From Marinifilum breve (GTDB taxonomy: Bacteria > Bacteroidota > Bacteroidia > Bacteroidales > Marinifilaceae), in contig NZ_QFLI01000002.1 of the NCBI RefSeq assembly GCF_003202155.1, forward strand, positions 124,001 to 188,000: a stretch of 64,000 bases of DNA, read 5' to 3'. The notes beneath the pieces were generated by a model that searched no databases, was not told where the DNA came from, and saw nothing but the letters and a program-made list of their open reading frames with translations. Below are positions 8,623 to 17,675 of this stretch, in pieces. Position 1 is the first letter of the stretch, and each line of letters starts with the position of its first letter. Made by a program: the position numbers and the translations under genes.

Positions 8623-9060
8623 ATGAAAGATAGAATCGTTCAATTAATAAACAGTGAAGGCTTAACATCTTCAAAATTTGCTGATACAATTGGCGTACAA
8701 CGCTCTAGTATATCTCATATATTATCAGGAAGAAACAAACCAAGTCTTGATTTTGTGCAAAAAATAAGACGTTCCTTCCCTCATGTCAACATAGATTGGG
8801 TTATTTTTGGAGAAGGCGAAATGTACACATCACAAGAACCTACTAACCTTTTCGAGAATGAGACTATTCAGTTTGAAAAGGAAGAAGAAACTCCTAATAT
8901 TACTCCTCAACCACCTAAATTAAAAAAGGAATCGCCTACAAAGCCTGTAAATCAGCCTGAATCCTTCTCAGAAATGAACGTATTCGTTCCTGGTAAGCAA
9001 ATTGAAAAGGTAGTTGTGTTTTATACTGATAAAACTTTTAGAGAATACAACCCATCTTAA
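8623..9060 (+). CDS. XRE-family helix-turn-helix regulator
   Basis: 145 aa. Residues 1-65 form a Cro/CI-type HTH (SKFADTIGVQRSSISHILSG) with the IDWVIFGEGEMY tail common in Bacteroidota XRE proteins. A Pro/Glu/Lys-rich linker (about 75-112) leads to a short conserved end (KQIEKVVVFYTDKTFREY) that recurs in these regulators and may bind a ligand or partner. It lies 61 bp upstream of pyrK. The large box-filled upstream region suggests complex or autoregulatory control. Confidence 0.88.
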   Translation: MKDRIVQLINSEGLTSSKFADTIGVQRSSISHILSGRNKPSLDFVQKIRRSFPHVNIDWVIFGEGEMYTSQEPTNLFENETIQFEKEEETPNITPQPPKLKKESPTKPVNQPESFSEMNVFVPGKQIEKVVVFYTDKTFREYNPS

Positions 9061-9073
9061 GCATTTTTTGAAT

Positions 9074-9081
9074 TATCTTTG
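9074..9081 (+). promoter_or_regulatory. -7 box TATCTTTG before pyrK
   Basis: Perfect TAnnTTTG match 40 bp upstream of the pyrK start, so pyrKD may have its own promoter besides any read-through from the XRE gene. No -33 TTTG is evident at the normal spacing. Confidence 0.45.
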
Positions 9082-9121
9082 CCTGGATTTATTCTTAACA
9101 GATATAATATTGCTAGGCACC

Positions 9122-9886
9122 ATGAAAAAATTAGTACAAGACTTTGAGGTACTACAAAGAAAAGAGCTGAACGATGATCATTTTGTTCTGGATGTAAAGG
9201 CCCTAGAGCCACTTCCGGAAATACGTCCAGGACAATTTGTAAACGTTTTGGTTAAAGACTCCAACACAACCTTCCTTAGACGACCATTATCGATCCATTT
9301 TGTAGATTATGAGCGAAATACAATTAGCTTGTATATCAAAAAAATTGGAGATGGAACCAAAAAATTGGGTGAGCTTAAAGAAGGTGATTCATTAAATATT
9401 GTTTATCCACTGGGTAATCAATATTCCATTCCAAATAATGCCAATACATTACTTGTTGGTGGCGGTTGTGGTGTAGCACCCTTGCTATACCTTGCAAAAC
9501 ACCTAAAAGAAGCAGGTAATAATGTGACTACACTTCTTGGTGTTAGATCAGAAAAAGATGCCGTAGAGCTTGATGCTTATAAAGAATACGGTAATATTCT
9601 GGTTACTACAGAAGATGGTTCTTTTGGTGAAAAAGGATACCCAACCCAACATTCTATATTAGAAAAAGAAAAGTTTGATTACGTATTTACATGCGGTCCT
9701 GAGCCAATGATGAAGGCTGTTGCGGCTTATTCTGCACAAAATAACATTCCATGTGAGGTTTCGCTTGAAAACACCATGGCATGTGGATTTGGCGCTTGCT
9801 TATGCTGCGTAACTGAGACAACAGAAGGTAATAAATGTACTTGTACCGAAGGACCGGTATTCAATATAAACGATCTGAAATGGTAA
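9122..9886 (+). CDS. pyrK: Dihydroorotate dehydrogenase electron-transfer subunit PyrK
   Basis: 254 aa from the ATG at 9122. It carries an FAD-binding ferredoxin-reductase domain (RRPLSIH, about residues 55-61), an NAD-binding domain ([15 protein letters not shown], about 110-124) and a C-terminal [2Fe-2S] site with Cys in the pattern C-GFGA-C-LC-C…C ([10 protein letters not shown] then KCTC). PyrK passes electrons from dihydroorotate via PyrD flavin to NAD+ in pyrimidine synthesis. Its final codons overlap the pyrD start. Confidence 0.95.
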   Translation: MKKLVQDFEVLQRKELNDDHFVLDVKALEPLPEIRPGQFVNVLVKDSNTTFLRRPLSIHFVDYERNTISLYIKKIGDGTKKLGELKEGDSLNIVYPLGNQYSIPNNANTLLVGGGCGVAPLLYLAKHLKEAGNNVTTLLGVRSEKDAVELDAYKEYGNILVTTEDGSFGEKGYPTQHSILEKEKFDYVFTCGPEPMMKAVAAYSAQNNIPCEVSLENTMACGFGACLCCVTETTEGNKCTCTEGPVFNINDLKW

Positions 9887-10794
9887 ATTTAGGAGTAAAA
9901 CTTAAAGATCTAAGCTTAAAAAACCCCGTAATGACTGCCTCTGGAACCTTTGGGTTCGGTGAAGAGTTTGAAGATTTTATCGATTTAAGCAATTTAGGCG
10001 GTATTTTGGTAAAAGGTACTACCAGACACCATAGAGAAGGAAATCCTTATCCAAGAATGGCGGAAACGCCTTCAGGAATGCTAAATGCAGTGGGATTACA
10101 AAATAAAGGAGTTGAAAATTTCTGCAAAGATATCTATCCACGAATTAAACACTACGATACCAACATCTTAGTTAATGTTTCTGGATCAGTAATTGAAGAT
10201 TATGTGGAAACAGCTGCTATGATTAACGAGCTGGAACACATTCCTGCAATTGAGCTAAATATCTCATGTCCTAATGTTAAGGAAGGCGGTATGGCATTCG
10301 GAACCAGTTGTGCATCGGCTGCTTCAGTGGTTAAAGCGGTTCGCGAGGTTTATAAAAAGCACTTAATGGTGAAACTATCGCCAAATGTTACGGATATTAC
10401 TGAAATAGCCAAAGCTGTTGAAGCTGAAGGAGCCGATTCAGTATCATTAATCAACACCCTATTGGGTATGGCTATTGATGCTGAAACCAGAAAACCTTTA
10501 TTATCAACTGTTACTGGAGGTTTATCGGGTCCGGCAGTAAAGCCAGTGGCTCTTAGAATGGTTTGGCAAGTATTTAATGCCGTTAATATTCCTATAGTTG
10601 GATTAGGAGGAATAATGAATGCCAAAGATGCTATTGAGTTTATTTTAGCAGGAGCTACTGCAATTCAAATTGGAACAGCGAATTTTATCGATCCACAGGT
10701 TACAGAAAAGGTAGTTGTGGGTATCGAAGAATATATGAAGCGCCACAACGTTCAAGATATCAATGATTTAATTGGAGCTTTGCAAATTCAGTAA
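9880..10794 (+). CDS. pyrD: Dihydroorotate dehydrogenase B, catalytic subunit
   Basis: 304 aa from the ATG at 9880, which overlaps the pyrK stop (ATGGTAA), a sign of translational coupling. The class 1B features are present: FMN barrel, [15 protein letters not shown] loop, catalytic-Cys segment [11 protein letters not shown], and the C-terminal phosphate site [19 protein letters not shown]. Together with PyrK it oxidises dihydroorotate to orotate using NAD+. A hairpin terminator follows. Confidence 0.95.
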   Translation: MVNLGVKLKDLSLKNPVMTASGTFGFGEEFEDFIDLSNLGGILVKGTTRHHREGNPYPRMAETPSGMLNAVGLQNKGVENFCKDIYPRIKHYDTNILVNVSGSVIEDYVETAAMINELEHIPAIELNISCPNVKEGGMAFGTSCASAASVVKAVREVYKKHLMVKLSPNVTDITEIAKAVEAEGADSVSLINTLLGMAIDAETRKPLLSTVTGGLSGPAVKPVALRMVWQVFNAVNIPIVGLGGIMNAKDAIEFILAGATAIQIGTANFIDPQVTEKVVVGIEEYMKRHNVQDINDLIGALQIQ

Positions 10795-10838
10795 TTCGAA
10801 CGCAATAATTAAAGAAAAAATTCTTTAATACTAATTTG

Positions 10839-10883
10839 ATGAGTTTACAGGTGTAATTACAAATGTAAACTCATTCTTTTTTT
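10839..10883 (+). terminator. pyrD terminator containing GTTTACA/TGTAAAC arms
   Basis: An 11-bp perfect stem ATGAGTTTACA (10839-10849) / TGTAAACTCAT (10864-10874), 14-nt loop, then a seven-T tract (10877-10883). The arms contain the same heptamer that is repeated before the XRE gene, so it could also be a protein-binding site. Confidence 0.75.
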
Positions 10884-10942
10884 ATAAAAATCAATATACA
10901 TAGTCAATTTATATATTTAATCTTTTTACACTATAATACAGC

Positions 10943-11974
10943 ATGTTACAAGGGCACGGTGATGACGGATACAAATATAAACAAGAAATAAAGGCCAATT
11001 TTAGCACGAACATATGGTATGGTGGATATTCAGAGGAATTAAAACAGCACCTAATCAACAATTGGAGTACTATTGACTCCTATCCTGAAGCATCGGCCGA
11101 AAGCTTTATTGCTGTATTGGCTAAAGATCTTAATGTTGAAACCGACATGTTATTGGCGGTAAATGGTGCTACTGAAGCTTTTTACTTAATTGCCCAATGC
11201 TTTAATAGCAGCAGTTCAACAGTAGTTATACCTACATTTTCGGAATATGAAGATGCCTGTAAAATAAACAATCACAAACTTCATTTTATAAACTGGAAAG
11301 ACTTGTCCTCTTCTTCCTGTTTCGATACCGATTTAGTTTGGATCTGTAATCCTAATAATCCAACTGGCGAAATTTTATTACAAAAAGATCTGGATCATTT
11401 GCTACAGAATCATCCAAATTCAGTTTTTATATTGGATGAAGCCTATATAGATTTCACCGATACAATTTCATCTTCTATAGATTTGATCAAAAAGCATCAA
11501 AATCTAATCATAGTTAAATCTCTCACAAAAAACTTCTCAATTCCCGGCCTGAGATTGGGATATTTGATCGCAAACAAGGCATTGGTGCAGAAAATTGAAT
11601 TCTACAAGGCTCCCTGGACGGTAAATTCACTAGCAATTGAGGCTGGGAAATACCTAATTCAGCACAAAGCAGAAGTTTTGCCTCCTGTAAAACATTATAA
11701 ATCAAGTACGGAAAAATTCGCTAAAAATTTGGATGAAATTTCAGGCATTAAAATTCATCCTACAAAAACTTCCTATTTTTTGATCGAACTAGAAAAAGGA
11801 AACTCTACTGAGCTAAAAAACTACCTAATTTCTGAATTTGGCATCCTGATTCGGGATGCTAAAAATTTTCGTGGCCTAAATTCTTCTTATATTCGCGTGG
11901 CAACATTAAACGAAGAAAAAAATCAGTTGCTAATTGATGCATTACAAAAATGGAGCAAATTAAATACATTATAA
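10943..11974 (+). CDS. cobD: Threonine-phosphate decarboxylase-like PLP enzyme
   Basis: 343 aa fold-type I aminotransferase homologue related to HisC. It has NPNNPTGEIL (about residues 135-144), the ILDEAYIDF Asp/Tyr motif and the Schiff-base lysine region SLTKNFSIPGLRLGY (about 193-207). HisC and CobD are hard to tell apart by eye. The 25-bp overlap with cbiB and the rest of the operon favour L-threonine-O-3-phosphate decarboxylase, which makes aminopropanol phosphate for the cobamide nucleotide loop. It is the first gene of the operon; no cobalamin riboswitch is visible in the short upstream gap. Confidence 0.85.
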   Translation: MLQGHGDDGYKYKQEIKANFSTNIWYGGYSEELKQHLINNWSTIDSYPEASAESFIAVLAKDLNVETDMLLAVNGATEAFYLIAQCFNSSSSTVVIPTFSEYEDACKINNHKLHFINWKDLSSSSCFDTDLVWICNPNNPTGEILLQKDLDHLLQNHPNSVFILDEAYIDFTDTISSSIDLIKKHQNLIIVKSLTKNFSIPGLRLGYLIANKALVQKIEFYKAPWTVNSLAIEAGKYLIQHKAEVLPPVKHYKSSTEKFAKNLDEISGIKIHPTKTSYFLIELEKGNSTELKNYLISEFGILIRDAKNFRGLNSSYIRVATLNEEKNQLLIDALQKWSKLNTL

Positions 11975-12897
11975 TACCTCTTCTTATTGGATATGTTTTG
12001 GATCTAATTTTTGGAGATCCTAGGAAATTACCTCACCCTATAGTTGGATTTGGAAATTCAATTTCGGTCTTAACCAAATGGTTGAACAAAGGAAAGAATC
12101 GATTGATTAAAGGTGCAATTATGTGTTTGTTCCTGGCATCATCAGTATTTGCTCTTTTTTATCTATTCTCATACTTATTACTTCAGCTTAATGAATACGC
12201 GTATATTATTTTTACGTCGGTATTTGTATTTTATGGATTGGCCAATAAAAGCCTCTTGCAGGAAGGAATTGAAGTGTTTCGTCATCTAAACAGCTTTGGA
12301 TTAGAAGCAGGACGTAAAAGACTATCATGGATTGTTGGACGTGATACATCCCAACTGTCTGAACAAGAAATCCGTTTGGCTGTATTCGAAACCTTATCAG
12401 AGAATTTATCGGATGGTGTTGTTGCACCTCTATTTTATTACGCAATAGGTGGCGTACCAGGAATGATGTGCTACAAAATGATTAATACCATGGATTCTAT
12501 GATTGGCTACAAAAATGAAAAATACATCTTATTTGGCAGGTTTGCAGCACGTTTGGATGATGTTGTTAACTTTATACCAGCCAGAATTACAGCCTTTTTA
12601 ATGTCGTTTGTTACATTAAGTTATCGTGGACTAAAATTCATATTTAAATATGGTAAGGCACATACAAGCCCTAATGCAGGATATCCAGAATCAGCATTGG
12701 CAGGTATTCTAAACTGTCGATTTGGCGGTCCACATGATTATGGTGGAGTTAGCGTTGATAAGCCTTATATTGGTGAGAATGATAGACTTTTGAAAAATGA
12801 AGAAATCAACAAAATCAAATACATAAACCATGCGGTTTGTTTTGTTAGCATTCTAATTATTATAGCCTGCTACTTACCATGGAATAGCCTGTTTTAA
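11950..12897 (+). CDS. cbiB: Adenosylcobinamide-phosphate synthase CbiB
   Basis: 315 aa inner-membrane protein with several membrane segments. CbiB motifs are present: GYVLDLIFGDPRKLPHPIVGFG at the N-terminus, the LSWIVGRDTSQLSE segment (about 125-138), ETLSENLSDGVVAPLFYY and the C-terminal FGGPHDYGG. It joins aminopropanol or its phosphate to adenosylcobyric acid. Its start codon lies inside the preceding gene (25-bp overlap), so translation is coupled. Confidence 0.95.
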   Translation: MEQIKYIIIPLLIGYVLDLIFGDPRKLPHPIVGFGNSISVLTKWLNKGKNRLIKGAIMCLFLASSVFALFYLFSYLLLQLNEYAYIIFTSVFVFYGLANKSLLQEGIEVFRHLNSFGLEAGRKRLSWIVGRDTSQLSEQEIRLAVFETLSENLSDGVVAPLFYYAIGGVPGMMCYKMINTMDSMIGYKNEKYILFGRFAARLDDVVNFIPARITAFLMSFVTLSYRGLKFIFKYGKAHTSPNAGYPESALAGILNCRFGGPHDYGGVSVDKPYIGENDRLLKNEEINKIKYINHAVCFVSILIIIACYLPWNSLF

Positions 12898-12983
12898 AAA
12901 AGGGAAAAAATATTCTTGTCGGAATTATAAATTCGTAAATTCACCCTAACAAATAATTCTTATTATAATATTTACATTTAGCT

Positions 12984-13508
12984 ATGATTCATTTAATTAC
13001 AGGAGGACAAAGATCTGGAAAAAGCAAATTCGCAGAAAAATTGATCTTAAGTAAAACTTCAAATCCTGTGTATATGGCCACGTCAAGGGTTTGGGATGAT
13101 AATCATAGAAAAAGAATTGAAGCACATAAAGCTCGCAGGGGATCGCAATGGACCAACATCGAAGAAGAAAAGTTCTTAAGTAAGCATGATGTAAATAGCA
13201 GAGTGGTCCTACTTGACTGTATCACACTATGGCTCAACAATTTTTTCTTCGATAATGGAGAAGATGATGATAAAACAATTGCTCAAGCCAAGGAAGAGTT
13301 GGATAAAATATTCTCACAAGAATGTGATTGGATAATTGTAACCAATGAATTGGGTCTTGGCGGACATCCAGGCAATGATATGGCTATGCGCTTTAATGAT
13401 ATCCAAGGAACCATTAACCAATATATTGCAGGTAAGGCTGATATTGTTAGCATGGTAATATCGGGTATTCCTCTTGAAATAAAAAACACACTTAATATAA
13501 ACCACTAA
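12984..13508 (+). CDS. cobU: Adenosylcobinamide kinase / guanylyltransferase CobU
   Basis: 174 aa. The Walker A motif GGQRSGKS (residues 6-13), the LDCITLWLNN segment and the VTNELGLGGHP motif identify CobU, which phosphorylates cobinamide and then transfers GMP. The His/Arg of the guanylylation site are likely in RKRIEAHKARRG. Length is normal. It is followed after 10 bp by the lipoprotein gene. Confidence 0.95.
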   Translation: MIHLITGGQRSGKSKFAEKLILSKTSNPVYMATSRVWDDNHRKRIEAHKARRGSQWTNIEEEKFLSKHDVNSRVVLLDCITLWLNNFFFDNGEDDDKTIAQAKEELDKIFSQECDWIIVTNELGLGGHPGNDMAMRFNDIQGTINQYIAGKADIVSMVISGIPLEIKNTLNINH

Positions 13509-13518
13509 CTAAACTAAC

Positions 13519-14667
13519 ATGAACAAATTTCTTACAATTGGTGTATTGTTATTTACACTAATATGCGTAAACTATTCGTGTAAACGAGTAGAAACCAAAG
13601 CTGAACAAAGAATTAAAGTCGGAGTATTCGACAAAAATGGTGATAGCCCATGGTGTATTGCTGATGCTGTTGAAGCTTTAAAAATTGATCCAAAAATTGA
13701 TTGTGAAGTAATCCGAGCAAGTCAAATTGTATCTGATGAAATTTTTGATTTTGATGCAATTGTATTCCCTGGCGGAAGTGGACGAAGTGAAACCATGAGT
13801 CTTGGAGAGTCAGGTATCGAAAGAGTTGTTTCTTTAGTAAAAGATAAAGGCATAGCTGTAGTTGGTATTTGTGCCGGAGCATATATCATGACCAATACAC
13901 CTAACTATCCAAGCTTAAACCTTACTGGCTATAAGGCTATTGATATTGAGCATGATCATCGTGGACATGGCTTGGCTAAATTCTCTTTAACTGAAGAAGG
14001 AGAAAAAATCTTTCCGGAATTAAAAGATCGTGAAATTTCATTCTGTCAGTATTATGAAGGACCAGTTTTGGTTTCTGCCGAAGATGAAATTGAAGAAGGA
14101 TCATTGGGAACCATGTTGTCTGATGTTCACACTGTTGAAGGAACACCTGCAAATATGACTAACAACAGACCATTTATTGTAGCCAACACGGTAGGAAAAG
14201 GTAAAGTAGCTTCATTTGTTGGCCATCCAGAATGTACTCCTGGAATGCGTTGGATGCTTCCTCGTATTGTTCGCTGGGCTACAAATAATGAAATGGTGAA
14301 ATACCCTAAATCTGTAATGCGACCTGACTTCTTCAAGAATGAAATCATTTATACAAAAGATATTCAGGACCTTCAATCAAAATATTACAAAAACCTTTCA
14401 GGATCGAAAGAAGAAAAATTGGAAGCAATTGATAAAGTAATCGAATTGGCTTGTTGGTCTTCTAAGAAATGGATTCCTGGTTTGTTACGTGATAAAGATG
14501 CTGACGTAAGAAGTAAAGCTTCAATTGCATTGGTAAAATTGGAAAGAACAGACGCATTGGCTGATCTGGAAGTAGCATTCGCTAATGAAACTAATGATGA
14601 TTGTAAAGTTCAGTTGGAGAAGAGCTTAACTGAATTAAAAAATATTCTTGGTAAAAATAGAAATTAA
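13519..14667 (+). CDS. Lipoprotein with class I glutamine-amidotransferase fold plus HEAT-like tail
   Basis: 382 aa. A signal peptide ends at a lipidated Cys21 (VNYSC). Residues about 30-260 form a GATase1/BPL_N-like domain with the nucleophile elbow GICAGAY (Cys118) and a HPE motif (His236, Glu238), which completes a Cys-His-Glu triad. Residues about 290-375 are helical and HEAT-like (DKDADVRSKASIALVKLE). It lies inside the cobamide operon, 10 bp after cobU and 3 bp before the first cobT, so an extracytoplasmic role in corrinoid handling (amide hydrolysis or binding) is possible. The family is otherwise uncharacterised to my knowledge; the role is inference. Confidence 0.8.
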   Translation: MNKFLTIGVLLFTLICVNYSCKRVETKAEQRIKVGVFDKNGDSPWCIADAVEALKIDPKIDCEVIRASQIVSDEIFDFDAIVFPGGSGRSETMSLGESGIERVVSLVKDKGIAVVGICAGAYIMTNTPNYPSLNLTGYKAIDIEHDHRGHGLAKFSLTEEGEKIFPELKDREISFCQYYEGPVLVSAEDEIEEGSLGTMLSDVHTVEGTPANMTNNRPFIVANTVGKGKVASFVGHPECTPGMRWMLPRIVRWATNNEMVKYPKSVMRPDFFKNEIIYTKDIQDLQSKYYKNLSGSKEEKLEAIDKVIELACWSSKKWIPGLLRDKDADVRSKASIALVKLERTDALADLEVAFANETNDDCKVQLEKSLTELKNILGKNRN

Positions 14668-14670
14668 CAG

Positions 14671-15717
14671 ATGATTGAATTTAAAATTGATTCTTTATCA
14701 GATAATTTAAATAAAGAATTACAGGAGAAGATTGATACGAAAACCAAACCTATTGGTTCGTTGGGAATGTTGGAAAAAATTGCTTTCCAGCTAGGGAAAA
14801 TTCAAAATAGCCTGAATCCTACAATTAACAATCCTAATGTGGTTGTATTTGCTGGAGATCATGGTATTGCTGATGATGGAGTTAGTTTTTATCCAAAATC
14901 TGTTAGCTATCAAATGCTATACAATTATATGGAAGGTGGCGCAGCATCAACTGTATTTGCCAAACAACATGGTATCAAATTTAATGTAGTTGATGCGGGT
15001 GTTGATCATGACTTTGATCCAAGCCTTCCTATAATTAATAGAAAGTTGGCCTACGGTACTAAAAATTACCGACTGGAACCAGCTATGACTAAAGAACAAT
15101 GCCTCGAAGGAATTAAACGAGGTGCCGAGGTAATTGAAGAAATTCACCAAAATGGTTGCAACTTCATAATTTTCGGTGAAAAAGGAATTGGAAACACTTC
15201 ATCAGCTTCACTAATACTTAGCCTTTTAGGTGATATTTCTTTGGAGGAGTGTGTTGGCAGAGGTACCGGATTAGATAAAGAAGGTGTGAAGAGTAAATTC
15301 GATCTTTTAAACGAAGGCCTTTCAAAATACAATCAATCAAAGGATCCAATTGATGTGCTTACTCACTTTGGAGGATTTGAGATTGTGATGATTGTTGGGG
15401 CCATGTTAAAAGCTGCCGAACTAAAAATGACACTTTTAATTGATGGATTCATCATTACATCGGCATTACTGGCAGCATTTAAAATCAATCCTAAGGTTAA
15501 GGATTATTGCTTATTTGCACATAAATCGAATGAACAAGCTCACATTAAAATGCTAAACATCATGGGTGGCGAACCAATTCTTGATATTAGTATGCGTTTG
15601 GGCGAAGCAACCGGAGCAATGGTTTGTTTTCCTTTAATAAAGAGTGCAGCTCAATTCATGAACGAGATGGCTTCCTTTCAGGATGCTGGCGTTAGCGAAG
15701 CAACAGAAGAAATATAA
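14671..15717 (+). CDS. cobT: CobT paralogue 1 (lower-ligand phosphoribosyltransferase)
   Basis: 348 aa nicotinate-nucleotide:base phosphoribosyltransferase homologue. It keeps KTKPIGSLGMLE, FAGDHG, CVGRGTG, THFGGFEIVM and the catalytic Glu motif MRLGEATG near the C-terminus. It differs from canonical CobT at base-pocket-like sites: SFYPKSVS where SxYPQEVT is usual, and GEKGIGNT where GEMGIANT is usual. It is followed after 23 bp by a second, more canonical copy. CobT activates the lower base as a riboside phosphate; this copy may prefer a different base or act in a complex with its neighbour. Confidence 0.9.
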   Translation: MIEFKIDSLSDNLNKELQEKIDTKTKPIGSLGMLEKIAFQLGKIQNSLNPTINNPNVVVFAGDHGIADDGVSFYPKSVSYQMLYNYMEGGAASTVFAKQHGIKFNVVDAGVDHDFDPSLPIINRKLAYGTKNYRLEPAMTKEQCLEGIKRGAEVIEEIHQNGCNFIIFGEKGIGNTSSASLILSLLGDISLEECVGRGTGLDKEGVKSKFDLLNEGLSKYNQSKDPIDVLTHFGGFEIVMIVGAMLKAAELKMTLLIDGFIITSALLAAFKINPKVKDYCLFAHKSNEQAHIKMLNIMGGEPILDISMRLGEATGAMVCFPLIKSAAQFMNEMASFQDAGVSEATEEI

Positions 15718-15740
15718 ACCAGATTAAACTCAATTTCAAT

Positions 15741-16790
15741 ATGAATTTCGATATAAAAACTCCAAACAAAGAGTTGATTGAACAACTTCAACACAAAATT
15801 GATTTTAAAACCAAACCAATTGGTTCGCTAGGAATGTTGGAACAATTGGCTGTTAAGATAGGTTGCATTCAAAACACCTTATCCCCAGATTTAAAACAAC
15901 CTACAATAATGGTTTTTGCTGGTGATCATGGCATAGCATTGGATGGCGTTAGCCCTTATCCACAAGAAGTAACCTGGCAAATGGTTGCCAACTTTATGGC
16001 TGGAGGAGCTGCTATCAATGTATTTGGTCGTCAGAATGGTATTGATATAAAAATCGTTGATGCAGGTGTAAATTACGATTTCGACAAAGAGTGGAATGTA
16101 ATTGATGCCAAAATTGCCCATGGAACCAAATCGTACCTTAATGGTGCCGCGATGACTGCAGAACAATTTCAACTAGCCATTAAAAGGGGAGCTGATTTGG
16201 TTGTACAAGCTCATAAAGGTGGAACCAATATCATTGGTTTTGGTGAAATGGGTATTGCAAACACCTCTTCTGCAGCTGTTTTGTTGCATTTGTTGGCTGA
16301 TGTAGATTTAAAGGAGTGTGTTGGCCGAGGAACCGGATGGGATGATGAAGGCTTGAAAAGAAAATATGAAATCTTAAAATCAGCTGTTGAGAACTATAAA
16401 GGTGATTCAACAATTGAAAATATATTCGCTCACTTTGGTGGATTTGAGATCGTAATGATTACAGGAGCAATGCTAAAGGCTGCCGAACTGAAAATGGTCA
16501 TCATGGTAGACGGATTCATCATTACATCAGCACTTTTGGCTGCATCTAAAATGAATCCTAAAGTGTTAGAATATTGTATTTTTACGCACAAATCGAACGA
16601 AAATGGGCACAAGCATATGCTGGCACATTTAAATGCCAATCCAATTTTAGATTTGGGCATGCGATTGGGCGAAGGAACCGGAGCTGCTGTAGCTTATCCA
16701 ATTATCGAATCAGCAGTTAACTTCTTGAATCAAATGGCTAGTTTCGAGGATGCTGGCGTAAGCAATAGCGATAAAGTCATTAATGAATAA
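15741..16790 (+). CDS. cobT: CobT paralogue 2 (canonical-looking)
   Basis: 349 aa, about half identical to the gene before it by eye. It has KTKPIGSLGMLE, DGVSPYPQEVTWQM, GFGEMGIANTSS, CVGRGTGWDDEG, HFGGFEIVM and the catalytic Glu motif MRLGEGTG. It should make alpha-ribazole phosphate or an analogue from nicotinate mononucleotide and a benzimidazole or purine base. It lies between the first cobT and cobS, all on one strand with gaps of 23-24 bp. Confidence 0.93.
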   Translation: MNFDIKTPNKELIEQLQHKIDFKTKPIGSLGMLEQLAVKIGCIQNTLSPDLKQPTIMVFAGDHGIALDGVSPYPQEVTWQMVANFMAGGAAINVFGRQNGIDIKIVDAGVNYDFDKEWNVIDAKIAHGTKSYLNGAAMTAEQFQLAIKRGADLVVQAHKGGTNIIGFGEMGIANTSSAAVLLHLLADVDLKECVGRGTGWDDEGLKRKYEILKSAVENYKGDSTIENIFAHFGGFEIVMITGAMLKAAELKMVIMVDGFIITSALLAASKMNPKVLEYCIFTHKSNENGHKHMLAHLNANPILDLGMRLGEGTGAAVAYPIIESAVNFLNQMASFEDAGVSNSDKVINE

Positions 16791-16814
16791 TATCAGTCTA
16801 AAGCTTAGAAAAAC

Positions 16815-17570
16815 ATGAAACGCGAATTCAATATTTTCTTTACAGGATTATCCTTTTTCACAAGAATTCCATTTCCAAGATGGGTCGATTTTAAAAAGGA
16901 ATATCAGCACGAAGCCATAAAATATTTTCCTATTGCTGGCCTAATAATTGGTGGAGTGGCGGCTCTTGTTTTTTATGTGAGTTACATCCTTTTACCCTTT
17001 AATTTAGCAGTGATATTGAGCATGGTAGCAACAGCCTTGCTAACCGGAGCTTTACACGAAGATGGTTTTATGGATGTATGCGACGGATTTGGTGGCGGTT
17101 GGACCAAAGAAAGAATCCTGGAAATTATGAAGGATTCCTTGATTGGTGCATTTGGCGTTACGGGAATCATCTTCCTGATATTGACAAAGTTTTATTGCCA
17201 GTTTTCCATATCGGCAAACCAATTGCCTTGGATTTTAATTGCAGCACATTCAACAACACGTATGGCAGCAGCCACTTTGGTAAACACACACCAATATGCG
17301 AGAGTTGAAAATTCTAAAGCAAAAGACTATTCGCAGAAACTAAGCATTGGTAATTTTATATTTATGGTATTAACAGGAATTTTGCCTTTGGCTCTTTTAG
17401 GAACTGCTAAATTTTTCCTGATTATAATTCCTGTATATCTTTGCAAGTTCTTATTAGGAAGATATTACAACAAGTGGATAAACGGATATACAGGCGATTG
17501 CATTGGTGCAACACAACAGGTTTGCGAAATTGTCTTCTACCTATCTTATTTATCACTTTTAAACTATTAA
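16815..17570 (+). CDS. cobS: Adenosylcobinamide-GDP ribazoletransferase CobS
   Basis: 251 aa integral membrane protein. FFTRIPFP at the N-terminus, the metal-binding DGFMDVCDGFGGG motif (about residues 78-90), and TGDCIGATQQVCEI near the C-terminus identify CobS, the final cobamide synthase of nucleotide-loop assembly. Several hydrophobic segments fit the membrane-bound family. It is probably transcribed with the cobT genes. Confidence 0.95.
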   Translation: MKREFNIFFTGLSFFTRIPFPRWVDFKKEYQHEAIKYFPIAGLIIGGVAALVFYVSYILLPFNLAVILSMVATALLTGALHEDGFMDVCDGFGGGWTKERILEIMKDSLIGAFGVTGIIFLILTKFYCQFSISANQLPWILIAAHSTTRMAAATLVNTHQYARVENSKAKDYSQKLSIGNFIFMVLTGILPLALLGTAKFFLIIIPVYLCKFLLGRYYNKWINGYTGDCIGATQQVCEIVFYLSYLSLLNY

Positions 17571-17587
17571 AATATAACTTTTTAGCA

Positions 17588-17636
17588 AGTCAAAGGGTGA
17601 CTAGTACTTATTTTTCAAATCAGTCACCCCTTGACT
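17588..17636 (+). other. 15-bp hairpin between cobS and cobC
   Basis: AGTCAAAGGGTGACT (17588-17602) pairs with AGTCACCCCTTGACT (17622-17636), with one G-T pair and a 19-nt loop. No T tract follows, so it is unlikely to be an intrinsic terminator; it may protect the mRNA 3' end or set cobC expression. Confidence 0.7.
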
Positions 17637-17675
17637 GTTGAAATCCAAACACACTAATTCGAATAATTTTATAAA

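Noticed and set aside
10795-10942. Cobalamin riboswitch before the cobamide operon
   Set aside because: The gap is only 148 bp, filled partly by the pyrD terminator, and I see no B12-box-like sequence.
10943-11974. Histidinol-phosphate aminotransferase HisC
   Set aside because: The fold fits equally well, but the overlap with cbiB and absence of other his genes favour threonine-phosphate decarboxylase.
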